Assembly (NCBI GenBank): GCA_031268885.1
Contig: JAIRWR010000080.1
Location: forward strand, 1-40,320
Direction: 5' to 3'
Length of the DNA stretch: 40,320 nucleotides
DNA from: Synergistaceae bacterium
GTDB lineage: Bacteria > Synergistota > Synergistia > Synergistales > Synergistaceae
Below are positions 33,009 to 40,320 of this stretch, piece by piece. The notes below the pieces were generated by a model. The model made no database searches and was not told the DNA's origin. It was given only the letters and a program-made list of their open reading frames with translations. The position numbers and the translations under genes were made by a program. Within the stretch, counting starts at the first letter, position 1. Each line of letters starts with the position of its first letter.

Positions 33009-33761
33009 TTAGCGGACGTTATAATCCGACATAACAATTATGTCCACGCGCCTGTTGAGCCTCATGAGAGCCTCTGAGTCGTTCGGAACTATCGGGGAGG
33101 AGGCGCCGTACCCCACTGCTCTCAGCCGGTCTTCGGCGACATCCGCGGACTCGTTGAGATAGGAGACCACCGATGAAGCCCGCGCGCTCGAAAGACCCCA
33201 GTTATTCCCGTAGATGCTGTTCTCTGGTATCGCGGAGTCCGTATGCCCCTCAACCGCCAGCGTGTTTCCGAGAGAGTTAAGCACCTGGCCTATCTTATAA
33301 ATTATCCTCCGCGCCTCCGGCAGCAACCTCGCGGAGCCTTCCGCGAACAGAATCTGTTCCGACAGCGAGATCTCAATGCCCCTCTCGGTTACTCTTACTT
33401 GTACTTCGTCCTCCAGGTGCTCACTCTTTACAGCTTCCTGCACAAGAGCCAAAACCCTGCTCGAGTTTTCGGACAGATTGGACTCCGTTCGGATGTTCGC
33501 GTCACCCTGCCCCTCGCCTAACGCTCCGGTAATCAGGCCCGGCCTGTTGGTGATATCCGGCTCGCCGCCCGGTATCACGTTGTTAATGGCGGATTGCAGG
33601 GACTCGGCCATCGCGTTGAACTTTTGAGCGTCGATGCTTGAGAACGAGTAGAGCAACACAAAAAAACAGAGCACGAGCGTGACCATGTCTCCGTATGTAG
33701 CCAGCCACAACGGCGCTCCAACGGAGCCTCCCGACCCTCCGCCCCTCTTTTTTCTAGCCAT
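33009..33761 (-). CDS. motB: flagellar stator protein MotB
   Basis: Anchors the stator to peptidoglycan and carries the essential ion-binding aspartate. A short basic cytoplasmic N-terminus (MARKKRGG) is followed by one transmembrane helix containing Asp25 (WLATYGDMVTLVLCFFVLLYS). The C-terminal OmpA-like peptidoglycan-binding domain has LAVEGHTDS, NWGLSSARA and LNRRVDIIV. AAGGAGG is eight bases before the ATG. The helix resembles PomB-type sequences, but proton versus sodium use cannot be decided from sequence alone. Confidence 0.95.
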   Translation of the reverse strand: MARKKRGGGSGGSVGAPLWLATYGDMVTLVLCFFVLLYSFSSIDAQKFNAMAESLQSAINNVIPGGEPDITNRPGLITGALGEGQGDANIRTESNLSENSSRVLALVQEAVKSEHLEDEVQVRVTERGIEISLSEQILFAEGSARLLPEARRIIYKIGQVLNSLGNTLAVEGHTDSAIPENSIYGNNWGLSSARASSVVSYLNESADVAEDRLRAVGYGASSPIVPNDSEALMRLNRRVDIIVMSDYNVR

Positions 33762-33801
33762 CCGTGCCGCCTCCTTCCGTCTTCTTCAAGGTCAGCCTCT
33801 T

Positions 33802-34584
33802 CTACTCCTCCGCTTCCTTGCCCTCGTCAAGCTGCACTCTCATAGCGGGCGGCAGGAAGACCTTCAGCTTTTCTTCCACTATGCGCGGGTTTTCTCCGGC
33901 CTGGATGGAGAGGATGCCCTCCACCATCAACTCGCGGGCGAGTATCTCTCGGCTTGAGTTCTGAACCAGTTTTTTGCCTATCGGAATCGCGAACATGTTC
34001 GCCATAATGGAGCCGTAGAAGGTCGTGACCAGAGCGACCGCCATACCGGGGCCGAGGGATGACGGGTCGTCGAGGTTGCCGAGCATCTGAATGAGCCCTA
34101 TCAGCGTACCCAGCATTCCATATGCCGGGCCGAGTTCGGCGATGGAGTCGAAATATCCTTTGTTCGCGCTGTGGCGCTCCTCCAAAAGGCCGATCTCCGT
34201 ATCTAGTATGGATTTTACAAGCTCTGGATCGGTGCCATCGACGACGAGCTGAATGGACTTTCTCATGAACTCATCGTCGAGCTGTCCGGCGTCCTCCTCC
34301 AGGGCGAGCAGTCCCTCGCGCCGGGCTTTCTCGGCAAAGCTGACCAGCGTCTGAATGAGGCCTATCGTATCGATCTGTTCCGAGACAAACGCGTTCTTGA
34401 GTATCCTGATGGCTATCTTCGTCCTGTCGATGGGGTTTGCGAGCATCGTAGAGCCGATGGTGCCACCCACGACTATGAAGATGGACGGTATATCGATGAA
34501 TGCCCTCATATCTCCGCCCAGAACCATGCCGGCGATGACAACCATAATTGAAAAGCATAAACCCACAATAGACGCTAAATCCAC
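33802..34584 (-). CDS. motA: flagellar stator protein MotA
   Basis: Four-helix stator subunit that, with MotB, converts ion flow into torque. The first helices (IVGLCFSIMVVIAGMVLGGD, IPSIFIVVGGTIGSTMLA), the large cytoplasmic loop with the charged torque residues, and the GPAYGMLGTLIGLIQMLGNL and AVALVTTFYGSIMANMFAIP helices are as expected. The opening resembles sodium-type PomA. Translation starts with GTG 34584, seven bases after GAGGTGA. It ends 40 bases before motB, so the pair is clearly co-transcribed. Confidence 0.95.
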   Translation of the reverse strand: MDLASIVGLCFSIMVVIAGMVLGGDMRAFIDIPSIFIVVGGTIGSTMLANPIDRTKIAIRILKNAFVSEQIDTIGLIQTLVSFAEKARREGLLALEEDAGQLDDEFMRKSIQLVVDGTDPELVKSILDTEIGLLEERHSANKGYFDSIAELGPAYGMLGTLIGLIQMLGNLDDPSSLGPGMAVALVTTFYGSIMANMFAIPIGKKLVQNSSREILARELMVEGILSIQAGENPRIVEEKLKVFLPPAMRVQLDEGKEAEE

Positions 34585-34629
34585 TTGACAATCACCTCAT
34601 TCTCCCCGAGGGAAGCCCGAGCGCCAGAC

Positions 34630-34824
34630 TCACAGCACCGCCGGCTTCGAACAGTTCCTGCGGAATAACTCTATTTTCGATATGATCTCCCCGGACTTCT
34701 CCCTTACAAGATACTTATGCCCGTTTAACATCGTCACCACAGTGTCGGGCGTCTCCTCTAACGTCTCTATATGATCGGAATTCAGAGTGAACCTTTCTCC
34801 CTTCATCCTCGTCAGCGTTATCAT
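34630..34824 (-). CDS. flbD: flagellar protein FlbD
   Basis: A 64-residue protein of the FlbD/SwrD family, which in Bacillus is needed for full stator power. The family pattern ITLTRMKGERFTLNSDHIE and TVVTMLNGHKYLVREKSGEI is complete. It sits directly before motA, as in spirochaetes, Bacillus and relatives. Its leader is AT-rich and contains TATAAT-like strings, but I could not pair them with a -35 box. Confidence 0.92.
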   Translation of the reverse strand: MITLTRMKGERFTLNSDHIETLEETPDTVVTMLNGHKYLVREKSGEIISKIELFRRNCSKPAVL

Positions 34825-34888
34825 TATACCCTACCCCCCAAAAAAAATAAGAAAAACAACTTGAGCATTATATATCAATTATCCAAAA

Positions 34889-34915
34889 TGGAGGGCGACA
34901 TCAAGCCGCCCTCCA
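34889..34915 (-). terminator. strong hairpin between flgE and flbD, terminator-like on both strands
   Basis: TGGAGGGCG (34889-34897) and CGCCCTCCA (34907-34915) form a perfect 9-bp GC-rich stem with a 9-base loop. On the minus strand, the direction of the operon, TTTTGG follows. On the plus strand a run of six T follows four bases after the stem. It begins 16 bases past the flgE stop, so it could end or dampen the hook-gene transcript before the motor genes. Confidence 0.65.
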
Positions 34916-34930
34916 CGAGTTTTTTATAAT

Positions 34931-37228
34931 CTATCTCTTCATGTTGATGAGTTCCTCCAGCACCTGGTCCGATGTGGTCACAACCCTGGTGTTGGCCTGG
35001 AAGCCCCTCTGAGCCCTGATCAGATTTACGAACTCCTCCGTGAGGTCCACGTTCGACATCTCGATGGTGGTGCCCTCGATGCTGCCCGATCCTCCCTCCA
35101 TAGGCTTGCCCACCTGAGCGGTACCGGAGTTGATGGACTCCGCGAAGCACGTCTCGCCCACCTTGGTCAGGCCGCCATCGTTGGAGAACATGGCGATCGC
35201 CACGCGGGCTATGGACAGGACCTTGCCGTTGGTGTACGTGCCGGTGATGATGCCGTCCCCGCCAACGGAGTAGTTGTTCAGCTCGCCCATCGCGTAGCCG
35301 TCCTGAAATACTCCCTTCGTCGTCGTGGAGGACCCGAAGTTCGTGACGCCGTCTATGGGCTCCTTATTGACGCCGATCAGCTTGCCCCAGTCACTGCTGA
35401 GGAAGTCGAGCGTGATCATGTTCGAATTGTAAGGCGGGTTCCCTCCGGGGTTCGCCGATCCCTCCGCGCCGGCCACGTTGAAGTCCGCGACGACCTTTCC
35501 GGTGACAAGCCCGTCGTGAACGGAGGAGTTGTACTTGGGGTCGTTCTTGTCGATTATCTTCTCGACTATGCTCCAATTGTACTGCGCTGCCGTCCCCGCC
35601 GCCGTGGCGTTCGGATCGGGATAGGGGGGGGTCGGCGCGAAGTAGTACGTCCTCTTCAGCACGCCGTCGTCGCCGAATACGAGCGTACCCGCTCCCTGCC
35701 CGTACTGCGGAAGGATCTTGCCGTCCGCGTCGGCGTAGTACGAGTACCAGTCCCACTCCGACTCCGCGCCGACCGCGTTCGCCGTATTCGCCGGGACATC
35801 CACGACCTTGCGGAATGCCGTGACTAGAGTATAGGGATTGCCCTTTGAGTCATACACCGTCATCTTGGTATCGTGATTGTTCGACTTTATCATGCTCTCG
35901 CCAAATGCGGTGATGGTCGCCTGCGAGGTGGTCGACAGCTCGCTCGGGCGGAAATTCGAGACCGCGTACGGCTGGACCGTCCACGCGCTGCCACCCCATG
36001 TATACAACCTGTGATCGGCGGAATTCATGATGGTAGCGTTGGCCGGGGTTTCAAGCGCGCCTGTTTTATTCTTGACATAAAGAACAGGCGCGGCAGCGCC
36101 AACTGTAACATAGTACGCGGTATCGTTCGCGAGCGTCTGTACTGTTGTCGTATCCCAAGCGGTGCCAGCGGCATCGACTGTTCGTATTACACCTGTCTGG
36201 GTGTCTAAATATTTCTGACCGGCTGTCGCGCCTCCAGGAACAACGGGCGGGGTGGTCGGAGGGGGACCGCCAGTAGAGTCAGCGGTACCATCTACAGTGA
36301 TGGCGCCGCCAAGACTTGCCACAACACCGGTTGTGGCGCCGTTAAAGTAGAAGTTATTGTAAACACCCGTAGCGGCCGTCCTGGAATCCGGCCCGTAGTA
36401 ATAAGTGCTCGGATCCGGCGGGGTCACAACCCATGTAGTTCCATTATAAACCCTGAGGGTGGGCGGCGCTGTGGTGGGATCAATCCAATTTTGTCCATTG
36501 CCGTAACTTGTCGTTCCGTACCCGGTGACTGGATTGCCGCCAGCATCAGCCTCAGCGACATAATTGACAGCGGTGGCTCCGACGGCGACATAATCGTGCG
36601 GACGCGCCACCTTGGTGGCTCCGCCGGGAACATTGTTGATGTCGGGAACAGCCGCAGTCTCAGTGCTGCAGAGGTTGCATCGGAACGCGGCCAGCGTGGT
36701 GGCCTTGGCTGGGATCTTCTCTCCTATGGGGATGTTAATGGTGGAGAGGCTTGACTGCTCAACGCGCTCCGAGTTGCCCGTGGTCGGGTTGACCTGCTCC
36801 CTGAATTCGTAGCCCTGCACCTGGTAACCGTTGCCGGACATGACCAGATTGCCGTCGCGGTCGAGCGCGAAGTTGCCAGCCCTGGTGTAGAGCTGGTTGT
36901 TGGAGCTCTTTACCACGAAGAACCCGCCGCCCTGAATGGCCATGTCAGTCGGCACGCCTGTGCTCTGGAGGCTGCCCTGAGTGTGAGCGGTCTCGATGGA
37001 GCCGACCTTGACGCCAAGCCCGACCTGCGCCGGGTTGATGCCTCCTATGGGGACGCTCTGATCCGGGGCCGAGGCCCCCTTCTGATTCTGGTAGATCATA
37101 TCGCGGAACTGTATTATGTCCCGTTTGAAGCCGACTGTGTTGACGTTGGCTATGTTGTTGCCGGTCACGTCCAGATATGTTGTGTGCGCTTTAACGCCAC
37201 TGACGGCCGAATAAAGAGAACGAAGCAT
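34931..37228 (-). CDS. flgE: flagellar hook protein FlgE with a large central insertion
   Basis: Structural protein of the hook joint. The N-terminus (MLRSLYSAVSGVKAHTTYLDVTGNN..) and C-terminus (VDLTEEFVNLIRAQRGFQA..) are classical rod/hook-family helices that pack in the tube core. At 765 residues it is nearly twice the E. coli 402. The extra sequence lies mainly between about residues 198 and 425 (DNA about 35955-36635), in the surface-exposed D2/D3 part. It has Gly/Thr/Pro/Tyr-rich modules such as LRVYNGTTWVVTPP and AGQKYLDTQTG with AWDTTTV. The canonical hook sequence resumes at MTVYDSKGNPYTL. GGGAGGAAA precedes the ATG. It follows flgD, which makes the cap for hook growth. Confidence 0.94.
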   Translation of the reverse strand: MLRSLYSAVSGVKAHTTYLDVTGNNIANVNTVGFKRDIIQFRDMIYQNQKGASAPDQSVPIGGINPAQVGLGVKVGSIETAHTQGSLQSTGVPTDMAIQGGGFFVVKSSNNQLYTRAGNFALDRDGNLVMSGNGYQVQGYEFREQVNPTTGNSERVEQSSLSTINIPIGEKIPAKATTLAAFRCNLCSTETAAVPDINNVPGGATKVARPHDYVAVGATAVNYVAEADAGGNPVTGYGTTSYGNGQNWIDPTTAPPTLRVYNGTTWVVTPPDPSTYYYGPDSRTAATGVYNNFYFNGATTGVVASLGGAITVDGTADSTGGPPPTTPPVVPGGATAGQKYLDTQTGVIRTVDAAGTAWDTTTVQTLANDTAYYVTVGAAAPVLYVKNKTGALETPANATIMNSADHRLYTWGGSAWTVQPYAVSNFRPSELSTTSQATITAFGESMIKSNNHDTKMTVYDSKGNPYTLVTAFRKVVDVPANTANAVGAESEWDWYSYYADADGKILPQYGQGAGTLVFGDDGVLKRTYYFAPTPPYPDPNATAAGTAAQYNWSIVEKIIDKNDPKYNSSVHDGLVTGKVVADFNVAGAEGSANPGGNPPYNSNMITLDFLSSDWGKLIGVNKEPIDGVTNFGSSTTTKGVFQDGYAMGELNNYSVGGDGIITGTYTNGKVLSIARVAIAMFSNDGGLTKVGETCFAESINSGTAQVGKPMEGGSGSIEGTTIEMSNVDLTEEFVNLIRAQRGFQANTRVVTTSDQVLEELINMKR

Positions 37229-37304
37229 CTACTTTTCCTCCCTGCTATGTGGCGCAATCCATTGCCGTCAAGATTATCCAACTTCCTTATTGGAGTAATA
37301 ACGA

Positions 37305-37328
37305 GGAGCGGCGATATAAAACCGCTCC
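37305..37328 (-). other. hairpin in the flgD-flgE gap
   Basis: GGAGCGG (37305-37311) and CCGCTCC (37322-37328) pair perfectly with a 10-base loop. On the minus strand TCGTTATT follows. The 157-base gap also has a CCGGC/GCCGG pair near 37341-37355. It could be a weak attenuator between the hook-cap gene and the hook gene. Confidence 0.4.
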
Positions 37329-37385
37329 GAAAGTCCCGTAAGAAGACCGGCCTACTGCCGGAAGCCCTAGGAATAACAGCTTTGT

Positions 37386-37904
37386 CTAGGTTGAATCGCC
37401 GCCGTCTCCATCCTCATTGCCGTCGCCGTCACCGTCTTCATCGCCATCTGTCGTCGGGTCGGTGGCCGGAACATCCGGCGCGATGCCTATCTGTTGCACA
37501 TCGCTGAACGGCAGGTATGTGCCGTCGTGGAGGTAGAGGTTCACCTCGCCGTTAACTATGTCGAGGAATGTCACCAGCCCGGTCTTGAGCTGGCCATCTT
37601 CCCCGCTGTAGCCGACGACCGTGCCGATGAGTTCGACAGCGCTCGCGGCTGTGGTGGCGTTGTTGGACGCTATCAACGTCTCCAGGTTCTTGTTCATGTT
37701 CATCTGCTGCTCCAGACCCGAGTACTGCGCTAACTGAGAGATAAACTGCGTGTCATCCATGGGAGATGTGGGGTCTTGGTGTGTGAGCTGAGCAACCAGC
37801 AACTTGAGGAAGTCATCCTTGCCCAGGTTGTCCCCCTTGCTCTCCCTGACTATCGTGTCCTCATACCTGGTCCAAGCGCCCGTTATGCCCGAAAGATCGG
37901 CCAT
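37386..37904 (-). CDS. flgD: flagellar hook cap/assembly protein FlgD
   Basis: Scaffold that caps the growing hook. The conserved N-terminal core is NLGKDDFLKLLVAQLTHQDP and DDTQFISQLAQYSGLEQQ. After a short beta region (VELIGTVVGYSGEDGQLKTG) the protein ends in a tail of Asp, Gly and Glu (residues about 148-172) in place of the usual longer domain. At 172 residues it is a short FlgD. ATG 37904 lies eight bases after GAGGAGG. The ATG two codons upstream is too close to that site. Confidence 0.92.
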   Translation of the reverse strand: MADLSGITGAWTRYEDTIVRESKGDNLGKDDFLKLLVAQLTHQDPTSPMDDTQFISQLAQYSGLEQQMNMNKNLETLIASNNATTAASAVELIGTVVGYSGEDGQLKTGLVTFLDIVNGEVNLYLHDGTYLPFSDVQQIGIAPDVPATDPTTDGDEDGDGDGNEDGDGGDST

Positions 37905-37967
37905 TCTCATTACCTCCTCGATTCTGTCTCTCTCTTTATCTCAAGACGCCCAAACGATGGATTTCGA

Positions 37968-39914
37968 TCACGCTACCCAATGGAGAAGCCCGCGTTCGAG
38001 ATCAAGCCTGACCAGGCGATTCTGTACATCTTGCCCCTCGCCATCGTCCGTGCCCCCGATCCCGCCGACCCGGCGGTTTTTCCTGCCAGTGCCATAAAGA
38101 TCGCCGCGGCCTCTCTGGTCGTCTCTATTTTTAATATCGACCGCCAGGCTCGAAACATGAATACCCTGCGCCTGCAAAGATGCCTTCAATGTGTCTAACT
38201 GCTGCTGCAGCATCTGCCTCAGGTGCTCGTTGTCCACTCTGAACGAGGCCTCGACGCCTGACGCGGTTGCCTGAAGGGAGACATCCACGCGGCCCAGCGC
38301 CGGAGGCTCCACTACGATACGAGCCTGGCTCATGCCGTCCTCCCTCATAAATTCGAGCACGTTCGTCAATCCGTCGCCGAAGGCGTTCTCGGGGTTCAGG
38401 ACGCGGACCTGCCCCGGGAGTGGCGCATCCGGTCTTTCCGCTGCCGCGCTGGACGGCAGGGCGGCCGATTCGCCGCCGAAAGCCGCGGCCAGCGCGGACT
38501 GGAAGGAACCGGCGGCGCCAGCCGGTCTGCTGGAGTCCCGCGCGTCAGAGCCAGCCGAAAGTTCGGATCTATGCGAGGCTTTTGAATCGGCCGATGACGC
38601 GTCTCCCTTATCTCTTCTCGTCCGCGGCTGTGACAACTGTTCGCCCCGGCCGGAGTTCTTCTCTTCGCTGTTCCGTCCTGACTCTGCCGCTCTGCCAAAG
38701 AGCGCGGCCATCTCCTCCGCGCGGTCCGCCTCTGGTTCTCTGTCGGCCTCGCCGCCGGATGCCGTTACGGGCCGATCCGTAGCCGTCAAGGCCGCGTACT
38801 CCGCCGGTAACGGTTTCGGCCCGGTCACTCCGCCAGATAGAACAGTCATATCATCCATACTATCTGTCCCTGGTTCTCCGTCGGCCTCGCCGCCGGATGC
38901 CGTTACGGGCCGGTCCGTAGCCGTCAAGGCCGCGTACTCCGCCGGTAACGGCTCCGGTCCAGCCGCTCCGCCAGACAGAATAGCCATCTCCTCCATGCTG
39001 TCTGTCCCTGGTTCTCTGCCGGCCTCGCCGCCGGATGCCGTTACGGGCCGGTCCGTAGCCGTTAAGGCCGCGTACTTCGCCGGTAACGGCTTCGACCCGG
39101 CCGCTCTGGCAAACAGAACAGCCATATCATCAATACGGCCCGCATTGGGAGCTCTGTCCACTGTAAAGGGCATGTATTCGGCCAACGGCGACTCCGCCGA
39201 GGGTGGATTCAAGTTTTGGACTCTCGCCTTGGGTTCTTCGCGAACCGAGTCCTCATCGTCGGTCTCCCGCCTGGGGACCAGATCGAGCGGCACGGGCGGG
39301 GATTCCTCGGAGATCTCCGGCTCGCCGCCGAGTTTGGAGCCCAGATCCGGCAGTCCAGCCGAGGTATCCCCAGGGGATTCGCCTCTCGGAAGCAAGCCCT
39401 CCAAGGACCTGCCGGCGTCGCCGAACAGGCCCTCCTGTCCATCAGGAGAGTCGCTGATCGTATCGCCAGGCTCTTCGTCAACGTCTCCCAGGATGACATC
39501 CGGGTCGAAGCGGCTTGGCCTCGTCTTAGCGGCGAACAGCTTCGCGCGTTCGGGAGCTGGCGCTTCAACTATCTCTTTCGTCTGTTTGGAGGCTAGCGCC
39601 TCAACTATCTCTCCAAGGCGATTCATGCCGCCTGGGAGCGTATTTGGCATAAGGGAGATCTCTTCTCCGTCTAAGCCGGGATCCAAATTCTCCCCGCGGA
39701 TCAAAGCCATCTCGACCCCAGCGTCAGAGCTCGGCTTATCCTCGATCATAGCCAAGTTCAGAACGCCCCCGAACTCACCGGCGTGGATGTTCGCGCCTGT
39801 CTCCGGGAATCGCTGGCCATAAGTCGGCGCTATATTGTACCCACCCCGCATAGCCGCCAGCGTCTGACAAAACTCTTGGGCCGGCGGAGCGGCATACTGA
39901 AATTGAACGGGCAT
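37968..39914 (-). CDS. fliK: flagellar hook-length control protein FliK, with internal tandem repeats
   Basis: Secreted molecular ruler that measures the hook and triggers the FlhB switch. The conserved C-terminal domain starts near residue 525 (ARIVVEPPALGRVDVSLQAT, then ASFRVDNEHLRQMLQQQLDT, LKASLQAQGI). The first 500 residues are low-complexity and Pro/Ala/Gly/Asp/Glu-rich, as expected for the export and ruler region. They contain three near-identical 46-residue repeats. GGAGGTGA precedes the ATG at 39914. The assignment rests on the C-terminal domain and on position directly before flgD, since FliK N-termini are not conserved. At 648 residues it is longer than the E. coli 375, so the ruler could be longer. 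Confidence 0.85.
   Translation of the reverse strand: MPVQFQYAAPPAQEFCQTLAAMRGGYNIAPTYGQRFPETGANIHAGEFGGVLNLAMIEDKPSSDAGVEMALIRGENLDPGLDGEEISLMPNTLPGGMNRLGEIVEALASKQTKEIVEAPAPERAKLFAAKTRPSRFDPDVILGDVDEEPGDTISDSPDGQEGLFGDAGRSLEGLLPRGESPGDTSAGLPDLGSKLGGEPEISEESPPVPLDLVPRRETDDEDSVREEPKARVQNLNPPSAESPLAEYMPFTVDRAPNAGRIDDMAVLFARAAGSKPLPAKYAALTATDRPVTASGGEAGREPGTDSMEEMAILSGGAAGPEPLPAEYAALTATDRPVTASGGEADGEPGTDSMDDMTVLSGGVTGPKPLPAEYAALTATDRPVTASGGEADREPEADRAEEMAALFGRAAESGRNSEEKNSGRGEQLSQPRTRRDKGDASSADSKASHRSELSAGSDARDSSRPAGAAGSFQSALAAAFGGESAALPSSAAAERPDAPLPGQVRVLNPENAFGDGLTNVLEFMREDGMSQARIVVEPPALGRVDVSLQATASGVEASFRVDNEHLRQMLQQQLDTLKASLQAQGIHVSSLAVDIKNRDDQRGRGDLYGTGRKNRRVGGIGGTDDGEGQDVQNRLVRLDLERGLLHWVA
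38733..39146 (-). repeat. three tandem 138-bp (46-codon) repeats inside fliK
   Basis: TGGTTCTC recurs at 38733, 38871 and 39009, exactly 138 bases apart, and the bases after each copy are nearly identical. Each unit encodes AALTATDRPVTASGGEA at its centre and a more variable acidic edge. A partial fourth copy (EEMAALFGRAAES) follows at the C-terminal side. In-frame units of this similarity point to recent duplication. Confidence 0.9.
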
Positions 39915-39944
39915 CTACTCACCTCCACAGATGCGGACAGAACG

Positions 39945-40320
39945 CTATCTCTGTCTATTCTTTCTTCTCTGAAGTTCCGAAAGCTGTTCCGTCAGCTCAG
40001 CCGCCTTAGTCGAATCCATCCGACCAAGCATGTTCGCCCGAATATCCTCCGGCAGTCCGTCCAAAACGGCCACCGCCAGATTGTCGTTCAGCTTCTCGAT
40101 TATAGACGCCGCGTTTCTAACAGACATCTGCTCGAAGGTTCCTATTATCTCAGCGATCTCATTCTGCTGCGAATCGCTCATCTGCCCGCTCTCATTCGCG
40201 GCCATATCCTCACTAAGCGCCTCCAGCCTGGCCGCGAGTTCCTCTTGAGCGAAATTCAGATCATCCTCCTTCATGGAGAGATCCGCCGATACCTTGTCAA
40301 GCGCGTTCTGCCGGGCGTCC
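39945..40320 (-). CDS. MotE/MgtE-N-like coiled-coil flagellar protein, C-terminal part
   Basis: The frame runs off the right edge of the window with no stop, so the gene begins beyond base 40320. The visible 124 residues start with a charged heptad-like helix (LNFAQEELAARLEALSEDM) and continue into a MgtE-N-type repeat domain (IIGTFEQMSVRNAASIIEKL, LPEDIRANMLGRMDSTKAAE). An internal ATG at 40274 is preceded by more coiled coil in frame, so it is not the likely start. Proteins of this type (MotE, or the YlxF class) are encoded between fliJ and fliK and act with the motor or export apparatus. Which one this is cannot be settled from the fragment. Confidence 0.75.
   Translation of the reverse strand, partial: DARQNALDKVSADLSMKEDDLNFAQEELAARLEALSEDMAANESGQMSDSQQNEIAEIIGTFEQMSVRNAASIIEKLNDNLAVAVLDGLPEDIRANMLGRMDSTKAAELTEQLSELQRRKNRQR

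Noticed and set aside
37390-37460. Dockerin domain at the FlgD C-terminus
   Set aside because: The D/G-rich tail lacks the paired loop-helix pattern of dockerins; it is simple acidic low complexity.
38733-39146. CRISPR array
   Set aside because: The 138-bp units are contiguous, in frame and coding, without spacers.
38332-39822. A 496-codon open frame antisense to fliK
   Set aside because: It is a mirror of the low-complexity, GC-rich FliK repeats, with Pro/Ser-rich translation, no ribosome site and no recognisable domain, while fliK fits the operon.

Overview
The window looks like a chromosomal segment of an anaerobic, flagellated, diderm bacterium with fairly GC-rich DNA. The organism call is inference. 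A spirochaete/Bacillus-like flagellar gene order (flgD-flgE-flbD-motA-motB-fliL-fliM-fliY-cheY-fliOPQR-flhB), oxygen-sensitive glycyl-radical metabolism, ferredoxin-type oxidoreductases and frequent TTG starts fit Synergistota best. Spirochaetota or an anaerobic Bacillota lineage are alternatives. No rRNA, tRNA, CRISPR array, transposase or phage module was seen.

Layout. (1) Bases 416-9125, plus strand: a sugar operon. It has a YtfQ/YtfR/YtfT/YjfF-type furanose ABC importer, an L-fucose/L-arabinose isomerase-family protein, an AraD-type L-ribulose-5-phosphate 4-epimerase and an FGGY kinase. Together these form an uptake, isomerisation, phosphorylation and epimerisation route that would deliver xylulose 5-phosphate from an L-arabinose-like pentose. 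(2) Bases 9126-9763: an AT-richer patch with a tiny ribbon-helix-helix-like gene preceded by a perfect palindrome, then structured non-coding DNA. (3) Bases 9764-14214, minus strand: an overlapping stack transcribed as Lon-like protease, endonuclease III, then a DUF362/ferredoxin protein that appears to lack an ATG/GTG/TTG start. (4) Bases 14519-18776, minus strand: cold-shock protein, a membrane-anchored SurA/PpiD-like chaperone and DNA polymerase I. gltX diverges from polA. (5) Bases 20265-26229, minus strand: a metabolic cluster transcribed as radical-SAM activase, hydroxyproline-dehydratase-like glycyl radical enzyme, 4-hydroxybutyrate-type CoA-transferase and ferredoxin-linked aldo/keto reductase. 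(6) Bases 26336-40320, minus strand: a long flagellar operon from a MotE-like coiled-coil protein (cut by the window edge) to flhB.

No wholly new system is proven here. The points most worth a second look are the HypD-like glycyl radical cluster with an unusual partner set, the apparent ATT start of the DUF362 protein, substitutions at signature residues in FlhB (NPTR instead of NPTH) and FliY (both E-x2-N sites lost), a large hook-protein insertion resembling phage tail-fibre modules, and a 46-residue triplicated repeat in FliK.
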